The notes beneath the pieces were generated by a model that worked only from the letters and a program-made list of their open reading frames with translations, did not search any database and was not told the DNA's origin. A DNA stretch of 64,000 bases, from positions 1,369,001 through 1,433,000 of the forward strand of contig JAEVHH010000005.1 in assembly GCA_017607445.1 (NCBI GenBank). Reading direction: 5' to 3'. A program made the translations under genes and the position numbers. This DNA is from Histoplasma ohiense. Lineage: Eukaryota; Ascomycota; Eurotiomycetes; Onygenales; Ajellomycetaceae. How positions within the stretch are numbered: the first letter of the stretch is position 1; every line of letters begins with the position of its first letter. Of this stretch, positions 1-12,200 are shown piece after piece.

Positions 1-904
1 TCTTCAACATTTTACTACACAAATTATCCATTCTTTGTTCTTTGCTATATGAAGATAAGTAGTATTCCCAGTCTTCAAGATATTTAGAGAAATTGTATAT
101 CAATTGTCATTCTTATTGCTTTGTGTTTTGAAATTTTTGACTTGTCAATCAGTGCTGATTCTGTGGATTGTTAATTTGCATTTCTAGATGTGATAATATA
201 TCATCAAAAGTCAACAGTGTTGCTCCTTCATGTCTTTTATATGATGATACAAAATTCAATCATTTCTGCTTAACATGGGTGTCAAGATAGAGTTTAGCAT
301 CATTTATCTTGTGTTCTTTCTTTTGATAATACTGATGATGATGTGTAAAGAGAGTCAATATGTGATCTTTATAGTTCTTGAATTCTAACATATTTTTTCC
401 TCAATAATAGTTCTTAATCTTCAATCTCAGTGGTGTTTCATTATCATCATCTGTATTGTTCACAGATTGATTTTGCAGTGGTTCTGTGATGATATTCTGA
501 GTTAATTGAGGCTCAATGAGAGTATCTTCATGAATCTGCACTTCCAACTCATTGAGCTGCTGTTGTGCATGCAGAATAGCTAATTGCTGCTCTTAGACTG
601 GCTGTGTGACCATGCATGGAACTGGGACTAAATATTTCTCCAGTTCCATTATCAAATTTCTTAGTCCTGGTCCCATATAGTGTTTATTAAATTAGTCACT
701 TTACACTGTTTATATTATAAATCTAGTCTCAGGTCATGTTCTTCTTATAAATTACTGATTCTGGTCTCATTTGATCCCATTTTGTTAAAATGGGACCAAA
801 TGGGACCATGATTTACCCTATATAGATGATATAATGCTATGAGTGTTACCAAAAATCATTATCTATCAAAAGAAGTTTAGTGTGTTTATGCTCTAGTTCT
901 ATTT

Positions 905-1405
905 TGAACTAGTAATGATAGTGATAGATAGATTCGCCGCAGTAGATAGATTGGCAGCGATAGATTAGCAGTGATAGATTGACAGTGATGGCTTAGCAGT
1001 GAGGGATAGCTTAGCAGTGAGGGATAGATTGACAGTGGTGATAGATTAGCAGTGATAGATAGATTAGCAGCAATAGATAGATTGACAGCAGCAATAGATT
1101 AGCAGCAATAGATAGATTGACAGTGGTAGATAAATTGACAGTGATAGATAGATTGACAGCGATAGATAGATTGGCAGTGATAGCTTAGCAGCAAGGGATA
1201 GCTTGCAGCAATAGAGAGGTTGACAGCGATAGCTTAGCAGTGAGGGATAGCTTGCAGCAATAGAGAGGTTGACAGTGATAGCTTAGCAGTGAGGGATAGC
1301 TTGCAGCAATAGATAGATTGACAGCGGTGATAGCTTAGCAGTGAGAGATAGCTTAGCAGCAAGAGATAGCTTGCAGCAATAGATAGATTGGCAGCACTAG
1401 ATAGG
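905..1405. repeat. Minisatellite of degenerate GATAGATT-GCAG units
   Basis: Irregular tandem units built from 'gatagattgacag', 'gatagattagcag' and 'gagggatagcttgcagcaa' run for about 500 bp. Units differ by small substitutions and length changes, so the array is higher-order and not a clean microsatellite. The short reverse-strand frame across it (1234-1422) is only Leu/Ser-rich repeat translation. Confidence 0.85.
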
Positions 1406-3373
1406 GGTGATATCTCCACCAATCATATCATCAGATTGATATCTAAGATATGTATTATATAATCATCAGAACAGGATCAAATCTCAGTCAAAATCATAGT
1501 CAGTCCCAGGTCATGTTCTTATTTTTGATAGTCAGTCACTTTACATGAAATATCAAGATTTATTAGTCCCATTTCACTCATGTTCTAATAATTCTAGTCA
1601 CTTTACACTCCCATTCTGATCCTGGTCCCACTGAAAATCACGCCAAGAAATGGACTGGGACCAAACCAAACAAATCAAACATGAAATTCATGATCCCACC
1701 GGCCAGCCTAGCTGCTCTTGTTCATGAATTTGATCATTCAACTGTTGCAAACATGCATTGTGATCATCGGAGGCAGTAGAGGATTCAGATTGATTTTCAA
1801 GAAATCTTGCACATATTGAGATCATCTTGTGTGTTTTAACTAATGTTGCATGCTTTATTGTAGATGTGTGTAACAACAGACCACTCAAATAAAGTTTAGA
1901 GTGATTAGAATTGTAAAAGATGATTGTAGATATAATTATGAAAGTAGTGTGAAGTATGCATGTAGAATGTTAAGAAGGTAGCAATCTCTATTATTCAAAG
2001 CTAATCACTGATCTTCTAATATCTACAGATATCAGCAAGTATTATATAGATGACTATCATATGCTACAGCTGTCTATAATACTGTGTGCTATATCTCTCT
2101 TTATTAATTCTGATGTGTTCTGTGTTCTTCTATCACCACATAGCTATTTTCTAATATAGATATCTCTGTTGCATCTATTACACTTGCTCATCTGCTTCTA
2201 GAAGCTTGTGGTTGAATTCAGAAAGATAAGTTGTCAATGTAATGTTCATCTGACAAATCTGATTAAGTCAGTCTAATGCCTTGACTTGAAGTATAGAATT
2301 GAGAAAGAGAGAGTTGAGTTGTTGAAAGACTAGCTCTGATATATGCTGATGATTCTGACAATGACTTATTCAGAGTTGAAATTTTGCTAATACATCATCA
2401 TTCAATCTGCTATGAATATATCACATTTGATTGGATAGCAAGTCTATTGCTTGTCTGTTGATATTCAATTTGGCATTCACTTTTGACTTTCATGTGAGGT
2501 AGAGTGCTAGATCTTTCTCATATTTGTCAAGAATTGAAAGCTTCTCTCTTGAGAACTTTTTATGAAATATGAATGTAGAAGAAATGATGAATGCAGAAAT
2601 GCTTATTTCAGCAAGTTGTTGTTACAATTCAGTCATCTGTAGTGTCTGTTGTTGAAGAATACTTCATAGATCTAAATTGTTGTCTGCTGTGTTTGAATAT
2701 GATGAATGTTTGTAGAATTGCTTGTAGTTTATTTTGATATCTAAGAATATATAATAATAAAAAAAAGAAAAGAAATACTTGTAGACACTCAATTCTCTTG
2801 CAGACATTATTTACAGTGTTGCAGTGCTAAGCTTGATCAAGCTTCTTTGTGAACACTATTTGCAGTGTTACAGTTCATAGACACTCAGATCTTATAGAAT
2901 ATAATTAATTGTGTTTCAGATACTTAGACATAACAGTCTATATAACTAATAATAAGAGCACTCAGACTCACAAGAAATCTCTTGTAATGACTAGACACTC
3001 AAGTCTGTAAACAATGCACTTGAGTGTAAGAACTGATAACAACACACTCAGATGTAAGAATTAATAATAAAACACTCAGATCTTAAATACAGAAGAATCA
3101 ATTTGTAATGTAATGAGTGTACTTTGATTAATGATTTGATACTATTCTAATTACAGATTACAAATTGATTAAGAAAAGAAAGAGAAAAGAAATCAGAAGA
3201 AAAGATTATATGAAGAAGATTCTTATAGAGAAAAGTTCAGAGTGAAAGAATATCAGAAACTGCTCCACAGTGAAGCACAGAATGAAAGAACATTAAGAGA
3301 TATGTGTAAGAATTGTTAGAAGCTATACAAATATAGAATGTGAAATGAAGGAATTATTGAAAGCTATACAGAA

Positions 3374-3630
3374 GAATTGTTAGAGACTATATGAGTGTGG
3401 AACACAGAGCAGAAGAATGTAAAAAGCTACATGAAAGAATTGTTAGAGACTATATGAGTGTGGAACACAGAGTGAGAGAATGTAAGAAGCTATGTGGAAG
3501 AATTGTTAGAGACTACACAAGTGTGGAGTATGAAGTGGAAGAACATTAAGAGCTATGTGGAAGAATTGTTAGAAACTACACAAGTGCGGAGCACAGAGCA
3601 GAAGAACATCGAGGGTTACACAAGATCACA
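3374..3630 (+). repeat. 63-bp tandem repeat, four units (21 codons each)
   Basis: The phrase 'gaattgttag' begins at 3374, 3437, 3500 and 3563, an exact 63-bp period. In one forward frame each unit reads as a 21-residue repeat beginning EELLETTQV or close variants. The first two copies are interrupted by TGA where later copies keep a Gln or Ser-type codon. The in-phase period suggests the repeat once lay inside a protein-coding gene. The only open part is 3494-3679. The family is not recognised. Confidence 0.75.
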
Positions 3631-4347
3631 ACAGCCAGGAACAAGCAGATGCAGGAGAGGAGTTGGTTGCGTAAGTTAATTACTAATAGGTGCTAACCTG
3701 TCACAAAAGTTGAGCCTAGCAGTTTGCACCACAACAGAAACCACATTCACATATTTTCACTTGAGGTTTATAGTATGAGCTATGAGATATCAGGACACAT
3801 CTGGTCAGTCATGGGAAGAAACTGTGCATTCAGATGTTTTTCTGTGTTTTGAATCTGATTGAAAGAAGGTCACAGTATACTCATTTCTCTGAAAACTCAA
3901 TATTCAACTTATTGAGAGCTATTCAGTAAAATAAAGTGGTTCAATTTGAATGAAAAGAAATTCATTTAGTATTGAAAGCTTTTGATTTTTCAGAAATATA
4001 ATCTTAAACTGAGATGGGCCTAGTTTAAGCAGAAACTTTGAGAAGCTTTTTAATTAAGAAAAAGACAAAGTTTGAAAGAGATAGAGTATTTTCTCTGTTT
4101 TAGCTCTGAGTTAATAAAACAGAGAATTTCTGCTCAAAAATTCATATTTCTTTTATCTTATTCAAAGACTGAAGAGCTTTCATTAATACTGATTAAGTGG
4201 TTATTATATACCTTTTCTTTATCAATTGAGCTACACACTTGTTGTGTGGGGAGATTTCTGAAGTAAAGAATATAACTAACTAGTTTTAACAGCTTCTCTT
4301 CAAAAAGCTGAGTATTTTTTTTTGTTAGTTTTTCTTTCAAAAACTGG

Positions 4348-4450
4348 CCCCGGTGGCCGAATGGGTAATGCGGCCTAGCACAGTAAGCGGATCAATGACG
4401 ACGGTTCCCGGCGGGCTGGGCGCCCCGCTAACCGGCACTAGTTATATTTT
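4348..4450 (+). other. tRNA-like Pol III module, possible SINE head or decayed tRNA
   Basis: A GC-rich island of about 95 bp sits alone in AT-rich DNA. It holds 'tggccgaatgg' (4354-4364), which fits the tRNA A-box consensus at 10 of 11 positions. About 49 bp downstream is 'ggttcccggcg', a weak B-box match, and T-runs follow after 4446. A clean cloverleaf with a paired acceptor stem could not be drawn, so this is more likely a tRNA-derived SINE head or decayed tRNA than a working tRNA. Confidence 0.35.
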
Positions 4451-4589
4451 TCACTTTTTGATGAGAAAAATGTTAGTTTTTGTAATATTTAAATAACTTT
4501 CTTAATACTTAACTAGTCTTTTTATATATAAATCAGAATTTAGAATTTTATATAGTTCTGCTAATGATTCATTAGAGGTGATCACGTTA

Positions 4590-6865
4590 ACCAGAAAGAT
4601 GGCTGAACTTTGAGGAGGCTATATCAAGAAAGCAAAAAATGTGAAACAGGATATTCTCTACCTACAACAAAAGATTAACACACGGAAGTTCTTCAACACT
4701 CTCAAATTTGAAGGAGAAGATCGATCCAGAAACAACACAGAGCCCAGTAAAAAGATTTACTGGAGCGTTTAAATGGCCTTTTGAGGCAGGCGGAGGTAGC
4801 TGAGATAAATAGTGATATTGGGGGCTACAAATCATTATTCAATTTGGCTCTTCAAGTTGATCAGTCGTAGGTATGTTGCATGATCCCAGGTCCTCCTCTT
4901 ACATGCACATGTACAGATAGCTAATTTTTACTCAGGAGGATCACCGGTCTTATCTACCGAAAAATCGATCTAGATAAATTGCAGATCGCAAAAGGTGCAG
5001 CATTTGATTCTTATGAGATTCAGCATGACGAATGCCTCCAAGGAACCCGTAAAGAGCTGCTTTAGGAAATCGACCACTGGGTGGAATCATAGAACGAAAA
5101 TGCATATTCTGGCTGAATGGCATAGCAGGGACCGGAAAGTCAACGATCTCACGAACAGTTGAAAAGCATCTTAAAATGAAAGATTCACTTGGTGCAAGTT
5201 TCTTTTTTAAAAGGTGTGAAGAAGACCGAGGGAGCACTAGGAAACTTTTCCCACCACTCGCTAAGCAATCAGTAACTAGCCTACCTGTGTTGACCCCTTA
5301 CATCCAAAAAACAATCGAGGCCGACCCCTATATTTCAAACAAAGCACTCAGAGAACAATTCGAAAAGCTTGTTCATCAGCCACTGCATGAGATGGAACAG
5401 GGCCACGCTGTGCGCATGGTGATTGTTATCGACGCAACTGGATGAATGCGAGCTCGAAGATGATGTACGAGATATTCTTCGACTCTTACCACGGGTCCAG
5501 GAGTCAAACTCAGTATTTACAAGTGCAGTATTTTTTTTAACGAGCAGACCTGATTTGCCAATCAGGCTTAGATTTAAGGACATCGCAGACGATCATCAGG
5601 ACTTTATGCTACATGAGATCCCCGACTCTGTTATCAAACGTGACATATCCTTGTTCCTAGAGCACAGGTTTTCAGAAATCCGGCAAGAGTCCTCAAAAAG
5701 AGGAATCAAGCTTTCCTTTGACTGGCCAGGAGGTAATTGCGTCTCTAGTTACAATGTCGGCTCCGTTGTTTATCTTTGCAGCCACTATGTGCCGCACATT
5801 TGAAGATCCTCAATGGCACCCTGCGGAGAGTCTAAGAGATATCCTCTCACACCAGCCTTGCAATTCCGGCCTTGATGGGACGAATTTGCCTGTGCTTGAT
5901 CGACTTTTGATCCAGCAGAGTGGGGTGAAGAGAAAAGAATTGATTGAAGAACATCGAGGGGTGATTGGGACAATCATCAGGCTAGAGTTACTCCACTCGG
6001 TTCTTTCTATACCCAATGACGAGACTAAACCGATCAGACCGTTTCATCTATCATTCCGAGACTTTCTACATTATCCGGATACGCCTGAGAAGACCCCATT
6101 ATGGATAGATGAGAAGGAGATCCACCAAACCCTCACTGTACAATCTCTAAAGGTCATGCAGCACAAGTTAAGGAAGAACATCTGCAACTTACCAGGCGAT
6201 GGTACGGAACGTGGTGAGGTCGACTTAAATTCTGTTAGCCATCACCTATCACTAGAGCTGCACTACCCCTGCCGTTACTGGGCACAGCACCTAATACAAA
6301 GCCAGGACCCAATCACTGAGATGGTTAATGCCTTCTCATTTCTTAAATTGCATTTCCTTCACTGGGTGGAAGCTATGAGTATCCTGGGTATAATATCTGA
6401 AGTTGTCAAAATCATCAATATATTGTAGTCAGTCATGTAGGTAGGTTTTGCCGAAAGCTCTCATCAAGCATAAATGCTAATAAAAAAGGGATAATAAATA
6501 TCCTGGAATCTTGAAATTTTTCCACGATGCAAAACGATTCATTCTTAAAAATAGACATATTATTGATATTTCACCCCTTCAGCTTTATTCTTCAGGACTT
6601 GCATTTGCTCCTAGGATCTCGAAAATCAGAAATTTATTTATTTGAAAAGGAAAGACCTAGCTGGCTTGGCCAATTAACAAAAGTTGAAGAATATTGGGAT
6701 GCAGAGATACAGACGCTCGAGGGCCATTATGATTGAATTAAATCGGTGGCCTTCTCACCGGATGGTCGGCTGCTGGCATCCAGTTCTAGGGATAACACTG
6801 TCAAGCTCTGGGATTCCGCCACGGGAGAGTTGTTCCAGACCCTCGAGGGCCATTCCTCCTTTTTG
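4590..6865 (+). pseudogene. Broken NACHT-WD40 (STAND/NLR, HET-E-like) gene
   Basis: Pieces of one protein lie in order on the + strand but in different frames. First comes a helical N-terminal region (4590-4860), then a linker at 4975-5080 typical of the segment before a fungal NACHT domain. The Walker A loop GIAGTGKST is near 5125, the Walker B-type VIVIDA near 5430, and the rest of the NACHT and its helical extension runs to about 6428. A WD40 stretch with LASSSRDNTVKLWD follows (6640-6865). Breaks: in-frame TAG near 5070, a frame change before the P-loop, one extra base near 5438, a frame change near 5728, and TGA at the first WD40 blade. Family members sense non-self in fungi and often have many WD40 blades; here only about one and a half remain. 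The gene is dead on sequence grounds. Confidence 0.85.
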
Positions 6866-6869
6866 TCTT

Positions 6870-9265
6870 CAAAATTTTGGCTCTAAACATGTTGGCTAAT
6901 GGACGTTCTCAATCTCGCACCTCACATACCCAACAGGAGGATACAAGCTGACTTCCAGGCCCAGAGAATGGGGAATGCAAAGAGGTTGCCTTCGTCAAGC
7001 CTGTCTCGATGAAATGGGGGAATAACAGCATGGAGTTGCTCCCGATAATTCGGGGTGACCTATCGATTTTGGGCCGAAACATCCCCCCAGAAGGGAAAAC
7101 ATACATCGTGAGTACTGGCTCGCCATTGAAGAACACACTCCAGCTAATTTCCTAATCATAAGGATGGGTCACGCAGGTGTATGAAATTTGCAATTACCTG
7201 CATGCAAGGTCTGAGATTGAGGAACTCTGCCGGCTTCGTGTCACATATTCCCTTGGTGCAAGTTTTTCTATCTCACGAGATTTGTGCCACCTTTTGTTTG
7301 CACCTTGTTTGATGTCAGTCAGACCTTTTCTTTCAGCCAGTGAACCTGTCGAAAGGCTGTGAAATTGCCCTTTCTTTCGTCGCTCGATTCCGCTTTACAA
7401 GGGCTTGTGGCAATTTGAGATCCAATCATACGAACGCCACAGGACGAATCAATCCACTAGCTGGGCCATTGCTGAAGCTCAATACGATCGACAATTCAGT
7501 TACTGGCGCCTTCTGCTTCGTATTATTCCGTTCCGACGAGGGAGTGTTTGAGCCTCAAGCCAAAAATGTACAGTAGTTTCCAATCCGTGGCTGAACTTTC
7601 AGCGCAGAGCCTCAACCAATATCTTCAACGCCAACACAATATGAGCCAGGTGGGACGAAACAGGTGTTCGATTTGCGACGATAACAGCACCTTCTTGGCG
7701 GCTGTAATCAGTCGAAGTTGGTTGGCAGAAAATGGTGAGCATCGAAGCCCTCATCGGGGTGAAGAAACCGAACTTCTTTTCTTTTCACCTGTTTTCGATG
7801 TTGTGATGAAAAACGGCCATCACTTAACCGGCATTTTGCGATCTCCAAACCTCCCAAGACCAGGGAATGGATCCAAGGCATGTTCCCCTGGTATATATTT
7901 CCTCGTTCAGCTCCTGATTCTCCCGCAGACTGGTCCCTTCTGTCCTTGATACATCCAATGAACACGCCGTGCTTTCTCCTAATCTTCCAACAGCAAACAA
8001 GAAATTTTTCGGCAGCCACGTGTTTTCTGGTCGTCGAATTAACTTCCTGAAAATTCTAGAGAAATATCACTGCTTGGGGCTGAGATCAGAGGGAAATAAT
8101 TTTAGCAAATGGTCTACGAAGAGATAGCGGCTGATTCCATATATTTTTCAACAAGCGAAGAAACAGTGTCCCCATAGTCGGAGATAATGGGCAGTGAATG
8201 TTGGTTCTGCTTTACCCTATCGCTGATCAATGTGCAATTACTGAGTAACGAAATACCCCTCCTCCATTTGTAAGTTATCTCCAGAGGGTCTGATGTTGGC
8301 AGGCACTCCTTGAAAGTTATGGAAGAGAGGAAAATTGGCGTATTTAGACACTTGATCGTCCCTGTGCAACCAAGGATGAGATGAATCCCAGTCAAGTGGC
8401 TAAAGGCATGCTTGCTGTATGGAAGCGTCTCGACCGCACCACCAAAGGTTTGCAGGTCATGGAGAGAACATAAACATTTGTGACGAGATGAAATAGAAGA
8501 AAAAAAGATATTGAACTAATATCAATACCGTTACAGACAATATAATACGCCGCTGTTTTAGCTTTCTCTACACTTGGGCAGCTGTTTCTGATGAAACATG
8601 TCTCGTCCATACCTGTATCATCGGTGTCACGCCGTGTAATCATTGATTGATGCCGTACATATGTCCTATCCCACATCCCACTCCAACTGGCTGTGTAGAC
8701 GCATTCGTCCTGGAGATCCCAGATGGCTGGCTGCTCTCTGGGAGACGCTTGCTCTCTTGATCCCAGCGATCAACAGTGCCCAGCAAGTCCAGCCCACCCA
8801 ACGCCGGCCCACGCCGTCGAGTTGCCGCCGGCTGGAAACTTGGAGCCAGAAACTGGAGAGTTCAAAACAACATGACGACAACGACGGGACGGACACAGGG
8901 CTGTTCTTGACATACATAGTACATGTACGTGGACAATCACTACTCAACAATCGCAACTGCCGTATTTTTTTTAAGAGAAATTAATTACGGCGTCCAACGT
9001 ATCGTGGTTGTTGACGCGAAACGGCGGCTTCCCTCTCTCGTGATCCTCGCGGATCAAACAAGCACAAGCCTCCTTTCCGTCTATTGTTTGGACATCGTTC
9101 CCTGGACATCTTCCTATTAGTTGTTTGCTCTCAACTATCCGCAGACCTGGAGCTAACCATTCCTGGCTGTAGAACAGCACGGAACTACAGCAAAACCTGT
9201 CGGGAATTTAGCTTAAGGACTCCCAAGTCCTGGCATTCGAGCCTCCTTGAATTGTTTGGAATCCC
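6870..9265. other. Unassigned stretch between NLR pseudogene and HECT gene
   Basis: No complete gene is recognised. At 6970-7150 a forward frame reads about 60 coding-like residues (containing VPPEGKTYIV-like sequence near 7085-7110) before a stop. At 7350-7550 another start-less forward frame of about 65 residues, rich in Arg/Trp/Tyr/Gln, ends at TGA. Both may be remnants of decayed genes. The last 250 bp are probably the promoter and 5' leader of the HECT gene. Confidence 0.4.
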
Positions 9266-12200
9266 ATGCCTCCTCCGCCTTGGACATCCCACCCTGAGTC
9301 GAAGCCTCTCCCGTCGCCGTCTCCGCTGAGTGCATCGTCATCTCCTTTGAGGCGGGTTGATGGCTCAACTCCACGCAACCCGCCGACGGATCGATCCGAA
9401 ACCCCTGCTTCCAACTCGAACACCCCGCAAAGCGCCTCCCCATTTCCTACGCCATCGCGCGGTACGCATACCCGTTCTAGCAGCCATCCTTTTCCGCTAC
9501 TGTTTGGTTCTGGGAGGAGACGTGAGCGGCAAGCCGCTAGAGAACACCCCAAGGCTGATGGCCTCCCTCATCATGGGAGAACATCACGATCCATCAGCCC
9601 GCGCAAGAATGCGTTGAGTGCGAACGAAGACTACGTGTCGCGGCGGTGTATGACATGCGACCATACCAATTCATTCCCCCATGGAAGAAAAGGCTTTAGA
9701 TGTGGGAAATGTACCGCAATGAATGATCTAGAGCCATGTATCGAACCGTCTAATGCCCCTCTCAGCAACTCCGAGAGTCCCTTTGGCCCACAGTTCAGAA
9801 GAAAAGGTCGGTTTTGTTCCCTGCTGCTCCCACTGTTCACTTCAATTAACGTCCTGGGATAATCTTTACTAGTACCTTACTTATCGCTTGAACAAACTCG
9901 GAATATCATTGACCGATGTCTATCTTCATATCTTCGATCGTTTTTAGAGGAAAAAAAGGAGCGGGATTCAGTCGCTACGCCCCTAATTTCAAGGATGCGC
10001 GGCATCTCTGATGATACAAAGTCCTATGGCGCCAGCCAATGCAATTCGCGGACTCCATCATGCTCTCCATTGTCTACCTTGGAAACATCACGTTCCCCTG
10101 GTTCTCATACTCCTATCTCACGAGTTTCTTCATCGGGGAATCTGAGGTTTTTGGAAGGGGATATCCAAGGAATGTCTCTGTCAGATACAGACAAGCCGTC
10201 AGGGTACAGTAATCACATCCGCAGATCAGATAGTTTTACTATACCGGCTGGGAGACGTACCCGTTCACAGTCAAGTCAATCTCCCCACGGCAACGAAATT
10301 GGGTTGAGTGCAAGTCGGTCAGCGTCGATATTTCGTCCCCTGGAAAACTATATCATGGCTTCGTTTAATGGTTGTGATACTATAAACTCGTCCTTTTCGA
10401 CAGTGAGGACAAATCGTCCTCGAACGGCATCCGACGGGAACCAGCCCACAACAAACCTTCCTGCAGATACAGCCTCTGATCTTTTGGCAAACGCACCCAT
10501 TTTTCAACTAGACGCAAAGACTCTTTTGCTTAGTGATGTTGTAGAGAATGGTTCCTGGTGGACTGGAAATCGTACCCATGGCACTCGTTCAAGTGATGAC
10601 TACGCAAGGGACAAAACTTTCGAAATGGCCAGCGGATTAACTAGCACAAAGACCCCACGTATAAATTGGGCTGAACTTGCCGAATGGTATCAAGAGATCA
10701 TCCATGCTGGGGAATCATGGATTCAAATGTGGGCAGAAATGAAGCCTGATGGAACTGACAGTCCCGGGAAACTAGCGCTAGCCCAATTGTGGGACACTAC
10801 AGATGTTTCTCTTCTAGATAAGGAAATTACGGAGTCGCGAATCCATGCCCAGGTCACCCTGCTTAAAGTTACGGAGAATCTACTGCAGAGACCGAGACGA
10901 CCTTTAAGGCGACCGGACGATATCCGGTTCCTTTTAATCTTACTTGAGAATCCATTATTATATTCTTCGAGCCTGCGTATAAACCCAGAACCAGCACCGA
11001 TTTCTAAGACTCAGAGAAAGCCTGATCACCACATCCCTGAAGATCGTAAGGGCACTTTGGGAGACAACAAAAAAACTCACCACCGCTCTCGTTCAGCTTC
11101 AATGGGTACATCCAGCGAAGTACCAGACCGGCGCCCTCTTATTATCAAGCGGATCATAGGCATACTCTCGAATTTGCCTGTTGATTGTCATCACATGCTG
11201 GTTTCCTGGTTTTCTAGATTTTCAGAAAGCCATTTCCGCCGTATTGTGGAGCTCATTGGTAGTTTTGTCACTTATCGCTTAACTAGGGATCAAAAACGAC
11301 GTCGAGGCAACGTGGGCAAACACAGGAATGAAGATAATTTAGATGATTACGTCCCCACATTTTCATCTGCTGGCAACACCACTCCGGCTCAACTTCACTC
11401 TGCTATTAATAGAGAAAACCCCCCGAAACTTTCTCCGGGAAGCCCACAGGCTCTTACTTATAGCAAAGACTGGCAAATCAAAGCAGCAGCAAAAGTTATG
11501 GCACTGTTATTCTCAGCAAACAGTGTGACCCACAACCGGAGGCGCGATGGACCACGACCTGGTGGAGAAGAAATATCGAGGCACGATGGTCAGGGTCGTA
11601 GACACCTTATTCCCATTAGCGCATTCTACAACACACTCTTGGATTACTCTGACCTTATTGCGGACTTTGAGGCTTGGGAGGGCCGTAATGGTCAATTTTC
11701 ATTTTGTCAATACTCTTTTTTTCTAAGTATCTGGGCAAAAATTCGGATTCTCGAACACGATGCCCGGCGGCAAATGGAGGAGAAAGCGCGGGAAGCTTTT
11801 TTTGACAGTATTTTGGGTCGCCGCGGCGTAAGCCAATATTTGGTGTTGAAGGTGCGGAGAGAATGTCTGGCAGAAGACAGCCTCCGCAGTGTCAGTGAGG
11901 TAGTGGGCACCGGCCAAGGGGAAATTAAGAAGGGCTTACGGATTGAATTTCTCGGCGAGGAGGGTGTTGATGCTGGCGGCCTTCGTAAAGAGTGGTTTCT
12001 ACTTCTGGTTCGAGAAATTTTTGATCCTCTTCATGGTTTGTTGCTTCCAAAGCTTTTGCCCTTCCATAAATAACTGGAGCTGATTTAATTGGTTAGGGCT
12101 TTTTGTTTATGACGAGCAATCACAATACTGTTATTTCAACCCATACTGTTTCGAATCATCAGAACAGTTCTTCTTAGTGGGCGTGCTCCTGGGCTTGGCC

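Larger units (their letters stand above)
1..4340. other. AT-rich, gene-free block (probable decayed repeats)
   Basis: This stretch is visibly AT-rich, very poor in CpG and full of stop codons in all frames, unlike the gene-rich DNA that follows. No open frame above about 66 codons is convincing. Phrases such as 'gtcactttaca' and 'tggtccca' recur near 660-720, 1520-1640 and elsewhere, as expected of old repeat copies. A reverse-strand stretch near 510-590 reads as a Gln/Glu-rich helix but is interrupted. The pattern is compatible with transposon remnants eroded by C-to-T repeat-induced mutation (RIP), which is an inference; no transposase or reverse transcriptase motif could be read. Confidence 0.6.

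Noticed and set aside
9208..9552. 114-codon frame antisense to the HECT first exon
   Set aside because: It is the complement of a Ser/Pro-rich coding exon and has no independent support.
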